Shown here: in pieces, positions 59,029-64,000 of the stretch
Layout of the letters: each line of letters starts with the position of its first letter
Numbering within the stretch: the first letter of the stretch is position 1
Assembly: GCA_017354895.1 (NCBI GenBank)
Contig: CP071493.1
Span: 2,790,001 to 2,854,000 of the forward strand
DNA: 64,000 bases
Reading direction: 5' to 3'
DNA from: Podospora comata
Lineage: Eukaryota; Ascomycota; Sordariomycetes; Sordariales; Podosporaceae
Notes under the pieces: generated by a model
The model's database searches: none
Told to the model about the DNA's origin: nothing
Seen by the model: the letters and a program-made list of their open reading frames with translations, nothing else
Translations under genes and position numbers: made by a program

Positions 59029-60996
59029 ATGAATCAACATTCCGGTTCGGCAACCCTCCCACGGGGTTTCAGGTTTGAGATGCCCAGGACACCGGAGCCC
59101 TTCGCAGAAAACGATGAGGCTCAAATCCCTTCGCCACCAAAACCACGTCTAAGGTTGGTCAAGAGGCGCGTTGTCTCTCAACTCACGGCACCTACTCAGC
59201 AGTTTCTCGCTTCTGTGGCTGCCGCCGACGTTCCAATTCCCAGCATTGAGGAGCCAGAGACGAGTTCGCACGACTTCGCCATGGGGAACGCTGACTCTTT
59301 CCCCGCGAGAATGCGCCACGAGGAGATGGATGCGAGCTTTTTGCAGCCCATCGGGCGAACATACGAGCTCCCAAAGACGCCAGCACCCGACTTCATCCCG
59401 TGCTTATCGCCGGGGCAGTACCCCAACTGGACCCTTGACTCGACTGCCAACAGCGTCGAGTCGACACCAGAGCCAGACTACGAATCCAGCAGACCTTCGA
59501 CGGCTAGGTCGACATTGACTAGCGCATCCTTGTTCAGCCGCTTTTCCATGCTTTCAGATGATGACAATTGCGCCAGCCCTCTACTAGAAAGCAAAGAGCA
59601 CTATCACCAAGAAGAACCCGAGCTTCCGCCGGCAGCTCAGCCATCCGCAGCAGCTGGTAAAGCCAAGGCCAGGAAAGCTCCCTGGACCAAGGCGATGAGC
59701 GACCATTTGTGGTCAACGTTTATCCTGTATCTCCAGGACCCCAAGGTGACACCTTTCCGGATGGGCAAGAGCTGCCTCCCACCTGACGGTGTCTGCCTTC
59801 GCGTGGCGCGCGAAGCAAAGAGAAGTTGGAAGGGCGCCAAAGCTTTGACGAAGAAGACCAACGTGAGCGATGGAAGGAAGAGTGGCAGCACTACACCCAC
59901 CGCCGAGAACAGCAGCACATTTATCCAGTGGCCTCACACTTGCGCCGCGACCCGAGTTCACCTTCGGGAGCTGTGCAGACAGAAAGCTGCGGCGGGCGCA
60001 AAGAACCCACGCTTTCTCCCTCGCAGCACGACCCCTTTTGCGCAAGCTGCTGCGCGTCACTCCAACATGCGCCCGGCGCCAGCGCATGAGCCTCTTCAAT
60101 TCGCGACCCAGGACATGTCTCTGTCTCTTGCCTTGAGCACAGCAGAAAGCATGCAACCAACTGGTCCCCTGGCGCAACTCACGGGCTCAACCCCTGAGCC
60201 TGTGGAGGAGGAGCAATCTAATGCTACTGAGCCCTTCCCACTGGCACCGGCTTTTGACATGCCGATTATCAGCCCAAATATCGAGACTTTCGAGGGCGGG
60301 CCTGGTTTCGCCGAGCGCCAACGTTTGGGATCCCCCTTTGGCGCGAAGAGCTATGGACCCAGCTCCTCGGGATCGCTTGCCACCGTGCTTGGCTTGAGTG
60401 GGCCAATGCCTCGCAGACAAAGCCAGACACTTGGCTCTCGCCGCACACTCCAGTCACCAGTACGAATGAGCAGGTCGGGTACTCAAAAGCGACGTCACAC
60501 CCAATCCAGCGTTCCTCGCGTACGACCTAGCATCGGCGCTGATCTGTGGCTCGACCCCAACTTCAGCATGAACTCCACGGGCGACGCTCGTGCCGACCGG
60601 GAATTCTGTTCCACAGCGTCGAGCCACCACGATGAGCTGTTCATCCCAAGGATACCTCCGGTACCTACCCTGAGCTCGTCCACTAGCATGCCCAACGTGG
60701 GAGGCCAGTTGTTGGAACCTCCAGCTCTCCAGCCTCCCCGTCTTGGCTCTCCATTCAAGGGTCACCGAGCGACCCGCTCGAGCTTCAGCTTCCCCAGCAG
60801 AATGCACCGGGCGCAAAGTGGCAGTGTCGACCTCGGCATGCTTGGGCGACCATTTGCCACCATCCAACAGCACTCGACCGAGTCGAGTACCTCTCCCGTA
60901 CGATCCAATCTTGCCGGCCGCCTGGCTTACCTTGACCAGCGCCTCAAGGAGATTCGGCAGAGGGAAGCGAACCGTCGATCTCAGTCACCGTTGTAG
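59029..60996 (+). CDS. Intronless 655-residue protein of unknown function
   Basis: A single uninterrupted frame of 655 residues. The N-terminus has a PRTPEP motif, basic RLVKRRVV and Ser/Thr/Pro-rich disorder. The only compact segment (about 214-275) reads APWTKAMSDHLWSTFILYLQ, then DPKVTPF, LPPDGVCLRVAREAKRSWKG, and slightly later QWPHTCAATRVHLRELCR (about 303-320). The Trp spacing and basic helices resemble a Myb/SANT-like or other DNA- or histone-binding fold, but that is a guess. The rest is Ser/Pro-rich with SP/TP sites fit for proline-directed kinases, ending in a short coiled coil (LDQRLKEIRQRE). The conserved look of the central block suggests a real fungal family. I do not recognise its function. 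Confidence 0.72.
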   Translation: MNQHSGSATLPRGFRFEMPRTPEPFAENDEAQIPSPPKPRLRLVKRRVVSQLTAPTQQFLASVAAADVPIPSIEEPETSSHDFAMGNADSFPARMRHEEMDASFLQPIGRTYELPKTPAPDFIPCLSPGQYPNWTLDSTANSVESTPEPDYESSRPSTARSTLTSASLFSRFSMLSDDDNCASPLLESKEHYHQEEPELPPAAQPSAAAGKAKARKAPWTKAMSDHLWSTFILYLQDPKVTPFRMGKSCLPPDGVCLRVAREAKRSWKGAKALTKKTNVSDGRKSGSTTPTAENSSTFIQWPHTCAATRVHLRELCRQKAAAGAKNPRFLPRSTTPFAQAAARHSNMRPAPAHEPLQFATQDMSLSLALSTAESMQPTGPLAQLTGSTPEPVEEEQSNATEPFPLAPAFDMPIISPNIETFEGGPGFAERQRLGSPFGAKSYGPSSSGSLATVLGLSGPMPRRQSQTLGSRRTLQSPVRMSRSGTQKRRHTQSSVPRVRPSIGADLWLDPNFSMNSTGDARADREFCSTASSHHDELFIPRIPPVPTLSSSTSMPNVGGQLLEPPALQPPRLGSPFKGHRATRSSFSFPSRMHRAQSGSVDLGMLGRPFATIQQHSTESSTSPVRSNLAGRLAYLDQRLKEIRQREANRRSQSPL

Positions 60997-62377
60997 ATGT
61001 GACACAGCAATGGTGACCACTGTTCGGATCATAACACTTCACTTCTTTGTACATGCTTTTACCAGTCGGGCACATTTTATTGTGGTGGCGGCTATCAGTG
61101 CCTAGACTTTACGACACATTTTTCTCTGACGACGTTTACATGAGAACAAGCCTGCTACAGAGGGCTTTTATGCACGACCTTTTTTCTTTTCACCCAAACT
61201 CATGATGACTTATTGGCGCGAACAAACGGAAATACCCCCGCTTGGTGGATTTTGAACATACTACATCATCTTGGAGCATTGTGTTCATATCTTGTCGGTG
61301 TGGGCGTTCTTTTATGGGATGACATTTATACCCTCCTCACTTACCTGACGGACTTTGGGTCGGCTCTTAACCTGGTTGGAGTTGGAAACAAGGATTGGGA
61401 GGTTTTCTGGAGGAAAGGGACAGACTTTCTTTTTTTGTGGTTTCTATTTTTCTGACACTTGATGTCATACACACACACACCTCTACGGGAAGGTTTTCTT
61501 TTTTATTTCTTGTCATGAAAAAAATGGCTATGATGTGAATGATTTATTTGGGATATACCACCACATTTTACAGATGAGAGTGAGAGAGAGAATACAGGCT
61601 CTGGAGATATCACATGTCTCAACTCTTTTGTTCGGGTTTGTTTTTTTCTTTTAGTCTGGCGAGGTGTTTTTCTTTCGCATAGAAAGGAGTGATTTGCATG
61701 GTAGGGGAGAGATCAAAAGTGTTGTTGAGGGTTTGCTTGATGGGTGTTTAATCGGGGGTTTGATGGAGGGGGGGAGTGAGTGTATATACTTGCCCGAATT
61801 CTGTTCCTGACCGATGGGGCAACACGAACTTTGAAAATTGAAGTTGAAGATGTGGATATTATATTCTTGTTGAACTTGGGATCGTGACGGCGTGTCTTCC
61901 ATGCCATGTGAATCTGTACTACTGCATTTGTGCACCCCTCCCCCCAGAGACCCCATCTGCACACTAACTCCACCTGTACCTGCCATTGGCTTTCCTGGCT
62001 TGCTCCATATTCTTGACCATCAGCCCTGTGAGGCTTGTGATGCGTGCATCCCCCGGATTTGCATTAGGTACGGGGGCGGTGACGGGGTCCATCCGGAGCA
62101 TAAACGTGGGGGAGCCCGGGGGGTTGTTTTTCAGTGTGGGGTTCTGGAGCTGGGGTTGCCGGCGGCAGCAGTAGTAAAGGGGTGATCCCGGCAAGCGGGT
62201 TTTCGGGCAACGCTGATGGGACCGCGAGGCGCGTTTCTTGAAATTCCATTATCAGTTCTCGCAACATCACTTTGAGCAGTCAGTTGGCGGAGTTTTGTGG
62301 TTTTCGTTTTCATTTCTCTCTTTGCTGTTTTTATACAGACAAATGGGCTGTTTAGTACGAGAATAACAGCTCTCACG
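60997..62377. other. Intergenic region
   Basis: 1.4 kb between tandem plus-strand genes, with short CA and T-rich tracts around 61470-61660. No gene is supported. Confidence 0.5.
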
Positions 62378-63445
62378 ATGGCGATAGGATCCCCTCTCTT
62401 TCGAAAAGGGGCCTGCTCGCCCTTGCTCCTTCTTTTCCTCATCCTGTTCACCACCACGACGGTCTACGCAAGCGTGGGTGATCGACTCCCCGAATTTCAA
62501 CAATGCGTCCAAGTCCGTTCCCCTTCCCTCTTCCCCTCCTTCCATGCTCCCAACTAACTTTTTTTTTCCTCTTCTCTCCCCTAGGTCTGCAAAACCGAAA
62601 ACTGCCTCCCCCCCAACACCACCCCCCTCCCGCTCCACCTCCGCCTCCTGTTCTGGACCTGCCCCTCCGAATGCGACTACACCTGCCAGCACATCATCAC
62701 CTCCATCCGCCTCTCCCGCAACGAGCCAGTGGTGCAATTCCACGGTAAATGGCCCTTCTACCGCCTCCTCGGCATGCAAGAGCCCTTCTCCGTGCTCTTC
62801 TCCCTCGGCAACTTCTGGGCTCACCACGACGGTCTGCACAACCACATTCTGAAGAAAATCCCAGCCACCTACTCGATGAGGCCGTACTACGTCTGGCTGG
62901 CGAGGATAGGGATGGCGAGCTGGTTTTTCAGCGCGGTGTTTCATACTAGGGATTTCAGGGTCACGGAAGAATTGGATTATTTCGCTGCTGGGGCGAGTGT
63001 GCTTTATGGGATGTATTATACTGTTGTGAGGGTGTTTCGGTTGGATAGGGTGAGCAAAAGGGGGGTGAGGAAATCATGGACGGGGACGTGTGTGGGACTG
63101 TATTTGGCGCATGTTGGGTATTTGAAGGGGGTGGGGTGGGACTATGGGTATAATATGGGGGCTAATGTTGCGGTGGGGGTGGTGCAGAATGTGCTTTGGA
63201 CGTGGTTTAGTGTGAGGAGGTATAATAGGGAGGGGAAGGGGTGGATGGTGTGGCCGGGGTTGGTGGTGATGTGGGTGGTGGCGGCGATGAGTTTGGAGTT
63301 GTTGGATTTTGCGCCGGTGTGGGGGTGTTTGGATGCGCATAGTCTTTGGCATTTGGGGACGATTGGGCCGGCGGTGGTGTTTTATCGGTTTTTGGTGAGG
63401 GATAGTGAGGAGGTGTTGAGGAGGGAGGGGAGGCTGAAGGCTTAG
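62378..63445 (+). CDS. PER1: GPI-anchor remodelling protein Per1/PGAP3
   Basis: Exons 62378-62512 and 62585-63445, 331 residues; the intron has the unusual donor GTCCGT and acceptor CCTAG. A hydrophobic signal peptide (about 10-31) precedes a lumenal Cys-rich start, CVQVCKTENC then CPSECDYTCQ, with QFHGKWPFYRLLGMQEPFSV. Several membrane helices follow, and the histidine motifs NFWAHHDGLHN, FHTRDF and DAHSLWHLGT are those of the CREST superfamily, whose Per1/PGAP3 branch removes the sn-2 acyl chain of GPI anchors (ER in yeast, Golgi in animals). The conserved His/Asp are present. Codons are C-ending up to about 62900 and G/T-ending afterwards. Confidence 0.92.
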
Positions 63446-63694
63446 CTGGGTGTGCGAGAGAGGTTGTTGTTGTTGTGATTGTCTTCGACGCCGTCACCGG
63501 AGATCACCTTGATTTCATCCATGCCGCTTGACCATCGGACCTTTTCTCTTGTTGCTGATCTAGCTGAGGGAGAGGCATATATGTATCTAGGTGGGCTGGA
63601 CATAGTAATCACATGAAACCAGGTGTTAGTACATCTTGTATGTTCCTACCATGAACCACAACGAAGATTTGCTCAACCCATATATTATTTCACC

Positions 63695-64000
63695 TCATGG
63701 CTCTGCCGAGACACTAAGCACCTGTGTAGTCCACTCCCGCCTCAACAGCCCAAAAACAACCATATCATGTATCTTATCACCCTTCCTCACCGCCTCCCGT
63801 TTCACACCCTCTTGAACGAACCCAACCCTGCTCAACACCTTCTTACTACCTTCGTTGAAGTCAAACACCATGGCCTCTAACCTCCTAACAGTCGGAAACT
63901 GCTCCCAAACCCAAGCGATAAACTCCTTCAAGACCGCCGTCATGATCCCCACGCCCCAGAACTCTTCTCCTAGCCAGTACCCGATCTCAAAAGTGTCGGA
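63695..64000 (-). CDS. GNAT acetyltransferase, 3' part (5' end beyond window)
   Basis: The minus-strand frame enters from the window edge and stops at 63695, covering about 101 residues. It begins FEIGYWLGEEFWGVGIMTAVLKEF, the acetyl-CoA-binding motif A region of RimJ/RimL-like GNAT proteins, and continues with NEGSKKVLSRVGFVQEG, the usual C-terminal block in which Asn and the GF pair help close the acetyl-CoA site. The N-terminus is missing, so substrate and length cannot be judged. Confidence 0.85.
   Translation of the reverse strand, partial: SDTFEIGYWLGEEFWGVGIMTAVLKEFIAWVWEQFPTVRRLEAMVFDFNEGSKKVLSRVGFVQEGVKREAVRKGDKIHDMVVFGLLRREWTTQVLSVSAEP

Overview
The window is nuclear DNA of a filamentous ascomycete (Pezizomycotina). 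The evidence is short introns of about 50-230 bp with GT(A/G)AGT-like donors and CTAAC/CTGAC-like branch sites, compact genes separated by 0.3-3 kb, and products typical of this group (tyrosinase, RCR-type and fibroin-3-like membrane proteins, a Zn2Cys6 protein, an F-box protein of the DUF6546 type). Gene content suggests Sordariomycetes, perhaps Sordariales; that is inference, as no rRNA or other marker is present.

Layout. 1-12.3 kb: mitochondrial ornithine carrier, TspO/MBR protein, Ars2/SERRATE zinc-finger protein, then a divergent proteostasis pair, chaperonin subunit CCT4 (minus) and proteasome ATPase Rpt1 (plus). 13-19 kb: a cysteine-rich protein of unknown function, the U2 snRNP protein SF3B6/p14, and a STIMATE/YPL162C-type membrane protein. 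19.7-26.7 kb: a secreted type-3 copper tyrosinase and the second-largest subunit of RNA polymerase I, both minus. 27.5-34 kb: a frameshifted F-box/DUF6546 gene, the lysosomal/vacuolar small GTPase ARL8, and ribosomal protein uS9 (RPS16). 35-40 kb: two neighbouring single-pass membrane proteins with disordered tails (RCR family; fibroin-3-like with a dense Cys cluster). 43-52 kb: a large protein of unknown function (probably the DUF8004 family) and a Zn2Cys6 regulator. 52-64 kb: Rtg2-like Ppx/GppA protein, a type II membrane protein resembling O-fucosyltransferases, an intronless 655-residue protein of unknown function, the GPI-remodelling protein Per1/PGAP3, and the 3' part of a GNAT acetyltransferase cut by the window edge.

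How the genes work together. These are mostly unrelated housekeeping genes, not an operon or biosynthetic cluster. The two plausible functional pairings are CCT4/RPT1, which share a 597 bp divergent promoter, and the RCR/fibroin-3-like neighbours, which share an architecture. I see no transposon, CRISPR array, rRNA, convincing tRNA or defence island. The features most worth follow-up are an intragenic C-to-G strand-skew switch along several transcripts, very small exons (3, 15, 20 and 24 nt), a GC-AG intron inside a zinc-cluster codon series, the degraded F-box gene, and the families without known function. Exon boundaries were read by eye from splice signals, reading frame and family similarity; none was confirmed by transcript data.
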